From the NCBI RefSeq assembly GCF_006337125.1, contig NZ_CP040887.1, forward strand, positions 1,984,001 to 2,048,000: a stretch of DNA of 64,000 nt, in the 5' to 3' direction. Position 1 is the first letter of the stretch; each line of letters begins with the position of its first letter. The notes under the pieces are model-generated. The model was not told the DNA's origin and ran no database searches. It saw only the letters and a list, made by a program, of their open reading frames with translations. The DNA comes from Serinicoccus chungangensis (lineage in GTDB: Bacteria; Actinomycetota; Actinomycetes; Actinomycetales; Dermatophilaceae). This document shows, one piece after another, positions 22,479 to 31,235 of this stretch. The position numbers were made by a program, and so were the translations under genes.

Positions 22479-23954
22479 ATGACGCAGAGCGACGCACAGG
22501 CGGGGGTCCGCGCGCTCCTGCACGAGCTGCAGGGTGTGCTGCCGGAGCACACCCTGGTCACCGACCCCGCCCAGCGCGAGACGTATGCCTGCGACGGGCT
22601 GGCGGCCTACCGCGTCCGGCCCGCCCTGGTGGTCCTCGTGGAGAGCGCGGACCACGTCGCGTTGGTCGTGCGGGCCTGCGCGCGCCACGGCGTCCCCTTC
22701 GTCGCCCGGGGCTCGGGCACCGGCCTCTCGGGGGGCGCGCTCCCCCACGCCGACGGCGTCCTCGTCGTCACCAGCCGGTTGCGCACGCTGCACGAGGTGC
22801 GCCCGCAGGACCAGCGCGCCGTGGTGGACCCCGGCGTCGTCAACCTCGCCGTCAGCAGGGCCGCGGACCCGCACGGCTACTACTTCGCGCCCGACCCCAG
22901 CAGCCAGCAGATCTGCTCCGTCGGCGGCAACGTGGCCGAGAACTCCGGCGGGGCGCACTGCCTCAAGTACGGCTTCACCGCCGGCCACGTCCTCTCCCTC
23001 GAGGTCGTCACGCCGGACGGCCAGCAGGTCACGCTCGGCACCGAGGCCCCGGACGCCCCGGGCTACGACCTGCTGGGCGCCTTCGTGGGCAGCGAGGGCA
23101 CGCTCGGCGTCGCCACCCGCGCCACCCTGCGGCTGACCCGCCTGCCCGAGGAGGTGCGGACCTGCCTGGCGGGCTTCGGGAGCACCGACGACGCCGGGGC
23201 CGCCACGAGCGCCGTCATCGCGGCGGGGATCGTGCCCGCGGCGATGGAGATCATGGACGCGCTCGCGATCGAGGCCGCCGAGGCGGCGGTGTCGTGCGAC
23301 TACCCGGAGGGGGCCGGCGCGGTGCTCGTCGTCGAGCTGGACGGGCCGGCCCTGGAGGTGGAGGGGGAGCTGGAGCAGGTGCGGCGGATCTGCCGCGAGC
23401 AGGGCGCCCTGGAGTTCCGGACGGCCGGCGACGCCGCGGAGCGCGCCGAGATCTGGCGGGGCCGCAAGTCGGCCTTCGCCGCGGTCGGGCGGATCTCGCC
23501 GGACTACATCGTCCAGGACGGGGTCGTGCCGCGGACCGCGCTCCCGCAGGTGCTGCGAGAGATGGGCCGGATCAGCGCCGACCGCGGGGTCCGGGTGGCC
23601 AACGTCTTCCACGCGGGCGACGGCAACCTGCACCCCCTCGTGCTGTTCGACGCCGACGAGGAGGGGGCGACCGAGCGCGCCGAGGAGGTCTCGGGGATGA
23701 TCCTCGACCTGTGCATCGCCCACGGCGGGTCCATCACCGGTGAGCACGGGGTGGGTGCCGACAAGGCGAGGTACATGCCGCGCATGTTCGAGCCCGCCGA
23801 CCTCGACACCATGCAGCTGCTGCGCTGCGCCTTCGACCCGGCGGGCCTGGCCAACCCGGGCAAGATCTACCCCACCCCGCGGATGTGCGGCGAGCGCCCG
23901 CGGGTGGTGCACGCGGCGGACGAGGCGGTCCCCGACGGGGCCGAGGTCTTCTGA
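22479..23954 (+). CDS. glcD: Glycolate oxidase FAD subunit GlcD
   Basis: FAD-linked subunit of the glycolate oxidase complex, oxidising glycolate to glyoxylate. The 491-residue protein has an N-terminal FAD_binding_4 domain (VPFVARGSGTGLSGGALP, then SVGGNVAENSGGAHCLKYG) and the C-terminal FAD-oxidase domain with NVFHAGDGNLHPL and TGEHGVGADKARYM. Its stop overlaps the next start by one base. An adjacent glcE and glcF confirm the three-subunit enzyme; other 2-hydroxy acids such as lactate remain possible substrates. Confidence 0.92.
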   Translation: MTQSDAQAGVRALLHELQGVLPEHTLVTDPAQRETYACDGLAAYRVRPALVVLVESADHVALVVRACARHGVPFVARGSGTGLSGGALPHADGVLVVTSRLRTLHEVRPQDQRAVVDPGVVNLAVSRAADPHGYYFAPDPSSQQICSVGGNVAENSGGAHCLKYGFTAGHVLSLEVVTPDGQQVTLGTEAPDAPGYDLLGAFVGSEGTLGVATRATLRLTRLPEEVRTCLAGFGSTDDAGAATSAVIAAGIVPAAMEIMDALAIEAAEAAVSCDYPEGAGAVLVVELDGPALEVEGELEQVRRICREQGALEFRTAGDAAERAEIWRGRKSAFAAVGRISPDYIVQDGVVPRTALPQVLREMGRISADRGVRVANVFHAGDGNLHPLVLFDADEEGATERAEEVSGMILDLCIAHGGSITGEHGVGADKARYMPRMFEPADLDTMQLLRCAFDPAGLANPGKIYPTPRMCGERPRVVHAADEAVPDGAEVF

Positions 23955-25261
23955 TGACGCTGGAGCGCCTGCTGGGCGCGGCGTGCGCGGTGCGGCCCGC
24001 GGCGGAGGCGGACGCCGTCGACGGCGTCCCCGCCCGGGTGGTGGCCCGACCGGCCTCCGCCCAGGAGACGTCCGCGCTGCTGCAGGTCTGCTCGACCCAC
24101 GGGCTGGCGGTGGTGGTGCGCGGCCACGGCAGCAAGCTGGCGTGGGGGCGGCCCCCGGAGCGGGTCGACGTCGTCCTGGAGACGGGAGGCATGGCGCAGC
24201 TCGTCGAGCACTCGCACGGTGACCTCGTCGCGACGGCCGGGGCCGGTATGCCGCTCACCCGCCTGCGCCACCTGCTCGCCGGGGCCCGGCACGAGCTGGT
24301 GGTGGACGACCTCGCCGTGGGCCGCGGGACGGACGCGGCCGGCTCCACCCTCGGCGGCGCGGTGGCGACGAACCTGTCCGGGCCGCGACGGCTCCGGTCC
24401 GGTCCGCTGCGTGACCTCGTCATCGGGGTGCGCCTCGTGCTGGCCGACGGCACGGTGGCGCGGGCGGGCGGCAAGGTCGTCAAGAATGTCGCGGGCTACG
24501 ACCTCGGCAAGCTCCTCACCGGCTCGTTCGGCACCCTCGCCGTCATCACGGAGGTCACCGTGCGGCTGCACCCCGAGCCGCTCGAGGTCCGGCAGGTGCT
24601 GGTCCGCGTCCCCCGCGACCGGCTCGCGCCGGTGCTCGCGCACCTCGTCGACAGCCAGCTCGCCCCGCACGCCCTCGAGGTGCACACCGAACCCGGCGTG
24701 GACGCCCTGGTGTCGGTCGGTCTGGGCGGTGGTCCCGGGAGCACCCGGCACCGGGCCGGGCGGCTCGCGGCCGAGCTCGCCTCCCCCACCCTGGCCGGTG
24801 ACGCGGTCGCCGTCGTCGACCCCGAGCACACCACCGCGCGCGAGATCCGGCACGTGGTCCCGGACGCGGGACGGGCCCGGTCCACGGAGCAGGAGGTCGC
24901 GCTGCGCCCCACCCTGCTCACCGTCACCGCACGGCTGAGCGGCATCCCCGAGCTGGTGCAGGTCGCGGACGACCACGGGCTGACCGTGACCGGGTCCGCC
25001 GGGGTGGGCGTGCTGCGCGCCACGCTGCCCGAGCAGACCCCGGTCACGGAGGTCCTCGAGGCGGTCACGGCGGTGCGGGCGGCCACGACGAGACTGGGCG
25101 GGTCGACCGTGGTCCTCGACGCCCCGCCCGCCGTCAAGGCGTCGCTGGACGCCGCCAGCACCTGGGGGCCGGTGCCCGGGCTGGAGCTCATGCGCCGGGT
25201 GAAGGCGCAGTTCGACCCCGGGCGGACCCTCGCGCCGGGACGCTTCGTGGGAGGACTGTGA
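23954..25261 (+). CDS. glcE: Glycolate oxidase FAD-binding subunit GlcE
   Basis: A 435-residue FAD-binding subunit with a reduced FAD_binding_4 domain (VVVRGHGSKLAWG, TLGGAVATNLSGPRRLRSGPLRDLVIG, GGKVVKNVAGYDLGKLLTGSFGTLAV) and a C-terminal RRVKAQFDPGRTLAPGRFVGGL, as in GlcE. The ATG at 23954 overlaps the glcD stop (TGATG), and the stop overlaps glcF in the same way. It serves the membrane-associated oxidase together with GlcD and GlcF. Confidence 0.9.
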   Translation: MTLERLLGAACAVRPAAEADAVDGVPARVVARPASAQETSALLQVCSTHGLAVVVRGHGSKLAWGRPPERVDVVLETGGMAQLVEHSHGDLVATAGAGMPLTRLRHLLAGARHELVVDDLAVGRGTDAAGSTLGGAVATNLSGPRRLRSGPLRDLVIGVRLVLADGTVARAGGKVVKNVAGYDLGKLLTGSFGTLAVITEVTVRLHPEPLEVRQVLVRVPRDRLAPVLAHLVDSQLAPHALEVHTEPGVDALVSVGLGGGPGSTRHRAGRLAAELASPTLAGDAVAVVDPEHTTAREIRHVVPDAGRARSTEQEVALRPTLLTVTARLSGIPELVQVADDHGLTVTGSAGVGVLRATLPEQTPVTEVLEAVTAVRAATTRLGGSTVVLDAPPAVKASLDAASTWGPVPGLELMRRVKAQFDPGRTLAPGRFVGGL

Positions 25262-26675
25262 TGACTGCCGCACCAGGACCCGGACCGCGCCGCACGCTGC
25301 TCGGGATGCCGCGCGTCCGCGAGACCGCCTCGCCGGTCCTGGCCGACCCGGCCTTCGACGCGCTCCGGCCACCCGACCCCGACCTGCTGGACGACTGCGT
25401 GCACTGCGGCTTCTGCCTCACCACCTGCCCGACCTACCAGCTGTGGGGCGAGGAGATGGACAGCCCCCGGGGCCGCATCGACCAGATCCGCTCGGCCGCC
25501 GAGGGTGCCCCCCTCACCGCGGCGACGGTCGGGCACCTCGACGCGTGCCTGGGCTGCATGGCGTGCGTGACGAGCTGCCCGTCGGGCGTGCGCTACGACC
25601 GCCTCCTGGAGCAGACCCGCGCCCAGGTCGAGCGGCGGGTCACCCGCCCGCGCCGGGACCGCGCCCTGCGCGCGCTCATCTTCGCCCTGTTCCCCACCCC
25701 GACCGGCTGCGCCTGCTGCGCGGCCCGCTGCGGGCCGCCCAGCGCTCGGGCGCGCTCGGCCTGGTGCGCCGGACCGGGCTGGTGGGACGGGTCAGCCCCG
25801 AGCTGGAGGTCATGCAGTCCCTGGCTCCCCCGCTCGGGCCCCGGGTCGCCGTGCCCGGGCGCACCCCGGCGCAGGGGACCCGCCGCGCGGTGGTGGGGAT
25901 GCTGACCGGCTGCGTGCAGCGCGAGTTCTTCGGGGAGGTCAACGCGGCGACCGTCCGGGTGCTCGCCGCGGAGGGCTGCGAGGTCGTCGCTCCGCAGGCG
26001 CAGGGCTGCTGCGGCGCGCTCTCGGTGCACACCGGCCGCGAGGAGGAGGGGCGTCGCTTCGCCCGCCGCCTCGTCGACACCTTCGAGGAGGCCGGCGTTG
26101 AGACGGTCGTGGTCAACTCCGCAGGGTGCGGCTCGACGATGAAGGAGTACGCCCACCTGCTGGCCGACGACCCGGACTACGCCGAGCGGGCCCGCGCCTT
26201 CGCCGGCCGGGTCCGCGACCTCAGCGAGGTCCTCGTCGAGCTCGGGCCGGTGGCGCCGCGGCACCCGGTCGCCCCCGCGCCGGTGACCCTCGCCTACCAC
26301 GACGCCTGCCACCTGCGGCACGCCCAGGGCGTGACGAGCGCCCCGCGCGAGCTGCTCGGCGGCATCCCCGGGGTCGAGCTCGTCGAGATCCCCGACGGGG
26401 AGATCTGCTGCGGGTCGGCGGGCGTCTACAACATCCTGCAGCCCGAGCCGGCCACCGAGCTCGGCGACCGCAAGGCGGCGAGCATCCTGCGCACCGGGGC
26501 GGGGCTCGTCGTCACCGCCAACCCCGGGTGCCTCATGCAGATCAGCCGGGCGCTGGAGCGCGCCGGGCGCCCCCTGCCCTTCGTCCACACCGCGGTGGTG
26601 CTCGACGCGTCCCTGCGCGGGGTCCCGCTGCCCGGTCTGCCGACGCAGCCGCGCGCGGACGGTGCCGACCGGTGA
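25261..26675 (+). pseudogene. glcF: Glycolate oxidase iron-sulfur subunit GlcF, interrupted by a frameshift
   Basis: GlcF passes electrons from the flavin subunits to the quinone pool. The first frame (from ATG 25261, after GGAGG) carries two [4Fe-4S] motifs, CVHCGFCLTTCP and CLGCMACVTSCP, up to LIFALFP. The rest, PDRLRLLRGPLRAAQRSGAL to the end with CCGALSVHTG, CHLRHAQG and CCGSAGVYN (two CCG domains), is in the frame one base back. The break is at the run CCCC (25692-25695); one more C would restore a full-length protein. It may be a true mutation, a sequence error or -1 slippage. The downstream GTGA overlap with iclR is intact. Confidence 0.85.
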
Positions 26676-27421
26676 GCCGCGACGAGGGGCGCCCCCGCGG
26701 CGTGCAGTCGGTCGACCGCGCGCTGGACATCGTCGAGCTGCTGGCGGGCGCCTCCCCGCTCGGGGTCACGGAGATCGCCCGGGAGGTGGGCCTGGCGCCG
26801 GGCACGACGCACCGCCTGGTCTCCGGGCTGGCGGCGCGCGGCTGGGTCCGGCAGGACGCCGACCGGCGGTACGCCGTGGGCCCGGCGGCCCTGCGGGTGG
26901 GCGACGCGTCCTACCGCGCGCTGGGCGCGGCGGCCGCTCCTGCCCTGCGCGAGGCGGTCCTGGAGACCGGGGAGACGGCCAACCTCGCGGTGCTGGAGGG
27001 CGACGCCATGGTCTACGTCGCCCAGTCCCCCTCCCCGCACACCCTGCGGATCTTCGCCGAGGTGGGCCGCCGGGTGCCGCTGCACTCCACCGCGGTCGGC
27101 AAGGTCGCGCTCGCGGGGCGGCCCGGCGACACCTGGCCCGAGCTCCTGGCGGGCCGGCCGCTCGAGGCGCGGACACGGCATACCCTCACGACCGTGTCCT
27201 CGCTCACCACCGAGCTGACGGCCGTGCGCGACCAGGGCTTCGCCCTCGACGACGAGGAGCAGGAGCTCGGCGTGCGCTGCGTGGCCGTCCCGGTGCCCGT
27301 CGGCGCGCTCGAGGTCGCCCTGTCGGTCAGCGGACCCACCGAGCGCCTCACCCGCGAGCGCGCCCACGAGGTCGTGCCCGTGCTGCGGCGCATCGCCGCC
27401 GGCCTGGGGGACGCGTCGTGA
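26672..27421 (+). CDS. IclR family transcriptional regulator
   Basis: A 249-residue regulator with the N-terminal winged helix (SVDRALDIVELLAGASPLGVTEIAREVGLAPGTTHRLVSGLAARG shown here in part) and a C-terminal IclR effector domain (VPLHSTAVGKV, GFALDDEEQELGVRCVAVPV). IclR proteins often bind glyoxylate, pyruvate or aromatic acids. Its GTG overlaps the glcF stop by four bases, so it is part of the glycolate operon and very likely its local regulator; the inverted repeats before aceB are candidate targets. Confidence 0.9.
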   Translation: MSRDEGRPRGVQSVDRALDIVELLAGASPLGVTEIAREVGLAPGTTHRLVSGLAARGWVRQDADRRYAVGPAALRVGDASYRALGAAAAPALREAVLETGETANLAVLEGDAMVYVAQSPSPHTLRIFAEVGRRVPLHSTAVGKVALAGRPGDTWPELLAGRPLEARTRHTLTTVSSLTTELTAVRDQGFALDDEEQELGVRCVAVPVPVGALEVALSVSGPTERLTRERAHEVVPVLRRIAAGLGDAS

Positions 27422-27921
27422 GGGCGCGGGACGTCGGCCGGGTGCTGCTGCGCGCCGCCCGCAGCGCGCAGCGCGCCGCGACGCCGCAGCGGCGCGGGCA
27501 GCCCGGCTCGCGACCGCCGTCCGGACCGGCGCCCGGCGCGCGGCTGGGCTACGCCCCCGTCGCGGACGACCGGGCCGACCCCGGCGAGGTGGTGTGGGCG
27601 TGGGTCCCCTACGAGGAGGACGCGAGCCAGGGCAAGGACCGTCCGGTCCTCGTCGTCGGACGCGACGGTCCCCTGCTGCTGGCCCTGCCGCTGACGAGCC
27701 AGGACCACGACCGCGACGCCGCGCAGGAGGCGAGGGCGGGCCGTCACTGGGTCGACGTCGGCAGCGGGGGGTGGGACCACCGGCGCCGACCCAGCGAGGC
27801 GAGGGTCGACCGGCTGCTGCGGCTGGAGCCGGGTGCGGTCCGCCGCACCGGCGCGCAGCTGGACCGGGGGGTCTTCGACCGCGTCGTGGCGCAGGTGCGC
27901 CGGCACTACCCCGGGCTCTGA
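27418..27921 (+). CDS. PemK/MazF-like protein coupled to iclR
   Basis: A 167-residue protein whose C-terminal 110 residues match the PemK/MazF fold (GEVVWAWVPYEEDASQGKDRP, VLVVGRDGPLLLALPLTS). It has a basic N-terminal extension of about 50 residues. MazF-type proteins are RNA-cleaving toxins, but no antitoxin gene is adjacent, so a toxin role is uncertain and many actinobacterial members of this group are orphan. GTG 27418 overlaps the iclR stop by four bases. The 3' end overlaps the convergent MFS gene by 16 bases. Confidence 0.75.
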   Translation: MRARDVGRVLLRAARSAQRAATPQRRGQPGSRPPSGPAPGARLGYAPVADDRADPGEVVWAWVPYEEDASQGKDRPVLVVGRDGPLLLALPLTSQDHDRDAAQEARAGRHWVDVGSGGWDHRRRPSEARVDRLLRLEPGAVRRTGAQLDRGVFDRVVAQVRRHYPGL

Positions 27922-29150
27922 GCGAGGCGGGCTCGACGCCGGCGGTCGATGCGGCCGACCCGGTGCGCCACCCACCCCGTGCCGAGCAGGCAGAGGGACC
28001 CCACGACGACGCACACGGCGGCGAGCGGGACCACGAGCGAGAGCCCGGAGACGAGCAGGGGTCCCCCGAGCCCGCCGACGTCACCGGCCAGCCGGTAGCC
28101 GCCGAGGTACTGCGCCCGGCCCTCCTCGGGTGCCGTGTCGGCCCCCAGCGTCATGACGATCCCCGACCCGAGGCCGTTGCCGACCGCCATGAGCAGCGCC
28201 AGGAGGGTGAACCCGGTGACGGCGCCCGTGAGCGGCAGCAGCAGCACCCCCAGCCCGATGAGGGCGACCACCGGGACGGCCACGACGGTGCGGCCGGCCC
28301 GGTCCATGGCCCATCCGGCGGGGTAGAAGAGGCAGATCTCCAGCAGGGCCGCGGCCCCGAAGACGAGCGAGGTCGTCGCGGCGGAGATGCCGACGTGGTC
28401 GGCCCACAACGGCAGCAGGACCATCCGCAGCGACCGCGCCCCGGAGATGACCACGACCGCGCTGCCGACCGAGGCCAGGGTGCGCCAGTGGTGCCGCAGC
28501 ACGGCCAGCACCCGGGTGGGGCGGGCGCCGCCCGCCCGCGCGGCCCGCTCGTGCCGGGCCGTCAGGTCCGGCGCCAGCTGCACGACGACGGCGGACAGCA
28601 GGGCCATCGCGGCCGCCAGCCAGAACACCGAGCGCAGCTCCCCCGTCACCGCCAGCAGCGCCCCGCCGAGCACCGGCCCGAGGAACCCCCCGATGCGGTG
28701 CGAGCCGCCGAGGGTCGACATGGCGCGGGCGCGCAGGTGCACGGGCGCGACGACGATGAGGAAGCCCTGCCGGGCCAGCAGGAACACCGCCCAGGTCATC
28801 CCGCTGGCGACGACCCCGGCGCCCAGGACCGCCAGGGAGGGCGCGAGGGCCACGACGACGAGGGCGAGCGCGTCGGCGACGCCCGCCAGCACCATGGCCC
28901 GCCGCTCCCCGATCCTCGCGACGAGCGCTCCCGCGGGCAGGGCACCCAGCAGGCTGCCCACGCCGAGCACGGCCACGACGAAGGCCGCCTCGCCGACGCT
29001 GGCCCCCAGGTCACGCGCGAGCAGGGCCAGCACGGGGGTGATGGCGCCCAGCCCGACGGCGTTGACGACCGTGGGCGCGAAGGCGGGCAGGGCGACGTCC
29101 CGCAGCCGGAACCCGGGGTCGGCCGCGTCTGCACCACCCCGCCTGGACAC
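27906..29150 (-). CDS. MFS transporter
   Basis: A 414-residue major facilitator protein with about 12 hydrophobic segments; the A-motif-like LPAGALVARIGERRAMVLAG follows helix 2. The substrate is not determinable. GTG 29148-29150 is preferred because GGGAGG lies six bases upstream; an in-frame GTG at 29171 would overlap that ribosome binding site. Its end overlaps the convergent PemK-like gene. Confidence 0.85.
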   Translation of the reverse strand: MSRRGGADAADPGFRLRDVALPAFAPTVVNAVGLGAITPVLALLARDLGASVGEAAFVVAVLGVGSLLGALPAGALVARIGERRAMVLAGVADALALVVVALAPSLAVLGAGVVASGMTWAVFLLARQGFLIVVAPVHLRARAMSTLGGSHRIGGFLGPVLGGALLAVTGELRSVFWLAAAMALLSAVVVQLAPDLTARHERAARAGGARPTRVLAVLRHHWRTLASVGSAVVVISGARSLRMVLLPLWADHVGISAATTSLVFGAAALLEICLFYPAGWAMDRAGRTVVAVPVVALIGLGVLLLPLTGAVTGFTLLALLMAVGNGLGSGIVMTLGADTAPEEGRAQYLGGYRLAGDVGGLGGPLLVSGLSLVVPLAAVCVVVGSLCLLGTGWVAHRVGRIDRRRRARLAQSPG

Positions 29151-29171
29151 GGCATACCTCCCTCGGGCCAC

Positions 29172-29204
29172 GAGAAAGGGCCGGGCACCTGGGTGCCCGG
29201 CCCT
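29172..29204 (-). terminator. Rho-independent terminator of tRNA-Ala
   Basis: A 13-base perfect stem (29177-29189 with 29192-29204) around a two-base centre, followed on the minus strand by TTTCTCG. It begins seven bases past the tRNA 3' end and is the clearest intrinsic terminator in the window. Confidence 0.85.
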
Positions 29205-29209
29205 GATCC

Positions 29210-29284
<75 letters not shown>

Positions 29285-29308
29285 GGGTCGCCCCGTGAGG
29301 ACTCCGCT

Positions 29309-29338
29309 ACTTTACCCAGCGCGTTCGGCAATCGCCAA
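29309..29338 (-). promoter_or_regulatory. Candidate tRNA-Ala promoter
   Basis: On the minus strand TTGGCG (29333-29338) and TAAAGT (29309-29314) are spaced by 18 bases, as -35 and -10 boxes. Transcription would begin about 18 bases ahead of the tRNA. Confidence 0.55.
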
Positions 29339-29346
29339 ATCCCTGC

Positions 29347-29994
29347 TCACGGCACGGGGTGGGTGATCGTCCCTGCCGCGGGGGCGTCCGGGGCGCCGGT
29401 GTTCCACGTCTCCAGCCGCCATCCGCTGGGGTGCTCGACGAGGTCGGCCCAGTGGCAGTTGCGCAGACCCACGAGGGCCTGCGAGGTCTGGGCGACGTCG
29501 AGGCCGACCACGGCGCAGACGAGGGCCCGGGTGGCCAGGCCGTGGGTGGCCAGCACCGCGGTCCCGTGCTCGTGCAGCCCGGCGACGACGTCCTCGAAGG
29601 CGGCGCGGGTGCGGGTCGCGACATCGGCCAGCCGCTCCCCGGTCTCCCCCCGGACGACGTCCTCACCGCGCTCGAGGGCCAGCTGGGCCTGCGGGTAGCG
29701 GGAGGACACCTCGGCGTGGGTCAGGCCCTGCCAGCGACCGACGTGGATCTCGCGCAGCCGCTCGTCGCGCTCGACCTCGAGCCCGGTCACCGCCGCGAGC
29801 TCGCCGGCGGTCTGCAGGGCGCGGGAGAGGTCGGAGGAGACGAGGCGTTCGGCCCCCCGCCCGGCCAGGGCGCGGGCGGCCCGCTGCGCCTGCTCGCGGC
29901 CCCGCTCCGAGAGCTCGGTGTCCAGCTGCCCCTGGTAGACGCCTCCGGCGTTGTGCGCGGTCTCGCCGTGCCGCCAGACGATGACCCGCCGCAT
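29347..29994 (-). CDS. Histidine phosphatase family protein (phosphoglycerate mutase-like)
   Basis: A 215-residue member of the histidine phosphatase superfamily, with the catalytic WRHGETAHN at residues 7-15, LREIHVGRWQGLTHAE in the middle and the second histidine in LATHGLATRAL. It may act as a phosphatase on small metabolites, for example glucosyl-3-phosphoglycerate or cobalamin-related substrates; the target is unknown. ATG 29994 lies eight bases from the rsfS stop, and a similar phosphatase next to rsfS is common in actinobacteria. Confidence 0.9.
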   Translation of the reverse strand: MRRVIVWRHGETAHNAGGVYQGQLDTELSERGREQAQRAARALAGRGAERLVSSDLSRALQTAGELAAVTGLEVERDERLREIHVGRWQGLTHAEVSSRYPQAQLALERGEDVVRGETGERLADVATRTRAAFEDVVAGLHEHGTAVLATHGLATRALVCAVVGLDVAQTSQALVGLRNCHWADLVEHPSGWRLETWNTGAPDAPAAGTITHPVP

Positions 29995-30002
29995 CCCTGC
30001 GC

Positions 30003-30386
30003 TCAGGCCTCGTCGGGAGCCGCCGGCGCAGCGGTGCTGGGCAGCACGTGCGGGCAGTCCTTCCAGAGCCGCTCGAGGTCGTAGAACTGACGGTCCTCGG
30101 AGTGCATGACGTGCACGACGATGTCGCTGAAGTCGAGCAGCACCCACCGCCCCTCGTGCTGGCCCTCCCGGCGCAACGGCTTGGCGCCGAGCTGGAGCAG
30201 TCGCTCCTCGACGGCGTCGACGACAGCGCCGACCTGCCGCTCGTTGGGGGCCGAGGCGATGACGAAGACGTCGGTCAGGGCGAGCTGACCGGACACGTCG
30301 AGACCGACGACGTCCTGGGCCAGCTTGTCCTGGGCCGCGGCGGCCGCGGCCTGCGCCAGCTCGACGGCACGTGGGGTGGCTGCCAC
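30003..30386 (-). CDS. rsfS: Ribosomal silencing factor RsfS
   Basis: RsfS binds ribosomal protein L14 and blocks subunit joining in slow growth. The 127-residue protein has the family core LALTDVFVIASAPNERQVGAVVDAVEE, WVLLDFSDIVVHVMH and FYDLERLWKD. It starts at GTG 30386, directly after the nadD stop. NadD-RsfS is a conserved bacterial pair. Confidence 0.95.
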   Translation of the reverse strand: MAATPRAVELAQAAAAAAQDKLAQDVVGLDVSGQLALTDVFVIASAPNERQVGAVVDAVEERLLQLGAKPLRREGQHEGRWVLLDFSDIVVHVMHSEDRQFYDLERLWKDCPHVLPSTAAPAAPDEA

Positions 30387-30971
30387 TCAGGGGTCCTTCC
30401 GGTAGAGGTCGTACTTGCCGATGTACTGGACGACGCCGTCGGGCACGAGGTACCACACGGGCTCGCCCTGCGCGGTGCGCTCGCGGCACCCCGTGGAGCT
30501 GATGGCCATGGCCGGGACCTCGAGCAGGGTCACCTTGTCCTCCGGCAGACCGGCGTCGGTGAGGACGTGACCGGGCCGGGTGACCCCGACGAAGTGGGCG
30601 AGCTCCCACAGCTGGGAGACGCCCTTCCAGGAGAGGATCTGCGCCAGCGCGTCGGCGCCGGTGATGAAGAACAGCTCGTCGCCCGGGCGTTCCGCGCGCA
30701 GGTCGCGCAGGGTGTCGAGGGTGTAGGTGGGGCCCTCGCGTTCCACGTCCACCCGGCTGACGGTGAAGCTGGGGTTGGAGGCGGTCGCGATGACCGTCAT
30801 GAGGTAGCGGTGCTCGGCGTCGGTGACCTCGCTCGCGTCCTTGCGGTAGGGCTGCCCGGTGGGGACGAAGAGGACCTCGTCCAGCCCGAGGAGGTGGGCC
30901 GCCTCGCTCGCGGCCACGAGGTGGCCGTGGTGGATGGGGTCGAAGGTCCCACCCATCACTCCGAGCCGCAT
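30387..30971 (-). CDS. nadD: Nicotinate-nucleotide adenylyltransferase NadD
   Basis: NadD adenylates nicotinate mononucleotide in NAD synthesis. The 194-residue protein has the nucleotidyltransferase motif [12 protein letters not shown] (HxGH) at the N-terminus and a C-terminal ISSTGCRER (ISSTxxR). The ATG at 30969-30971 overlaps the stop of the upstream small gene by one base. Length is full. Confidence 0.95.
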   Translation of the reverse strand: MRLGVMGGTFDPIHHGHLVAASEAAHLLGLDEVLFVPTGQPYRKDASEVTDAEHRYLMTVIATASNPSFTVSRVDVEREGPTYTLDTLRDLRAERPGDELFFITGADALAQILSWKGVSQLWELAHFVGVTRPGHVLTDAGLPEDKVTLLEVPAMAISSTGCRERTAQGEPVWYLVPDGVVQYIGKYDLYRKDP

Positions 30972-31195
30972 CAGTGCTGGTCTCGGCCCATGTCGGGGTT
31001 GTGGTGCGCGTCGGCCACCCCGTGCGGGTCCAGGGCCAGGGTGTTGCGGAAGAACCACAGGAAGCCCAGCAGCAGGAGGAAGGAGAGCATGGCGATCACG
31101 CCGAACATGATCGGCGGGAAGGGCAGCTCGTTGACGACGTGGTGACCGCCTTCCTCGGCGGCGGCGAGGAGGTGCAGGCTCTGCGCGGGCGACAT
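30971..31195 (-). CDS. Small single-span membrane protein upstream of nadD
   Basis: A 74-residue protein with a histidine-containing N-terminal part ([18 protein letters not shown]), one hydrophobic helix ([21 protein letters not shown]) and a short His/Asp-rich tail. Function unknown. It is translationally coupled to nadD by TGATG, and small proteins of this kind are found in that position in actinobacteria. The start could alternatively be the GTG three codons upstream. Confidence 0.75.
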   Translation of the reverse strand: MSPAQSLHLLAAAEEGGHHVVNELPFPPIMFGVIAMLSFLLLLGFLWFFRNTLALDPHGVADAHHNPDMGRDQH

Positions 31196-31235
31196 GGGGA
31201 CCACTGTACCTGTCGTCGGCGGCCGCCAGGCAGGG

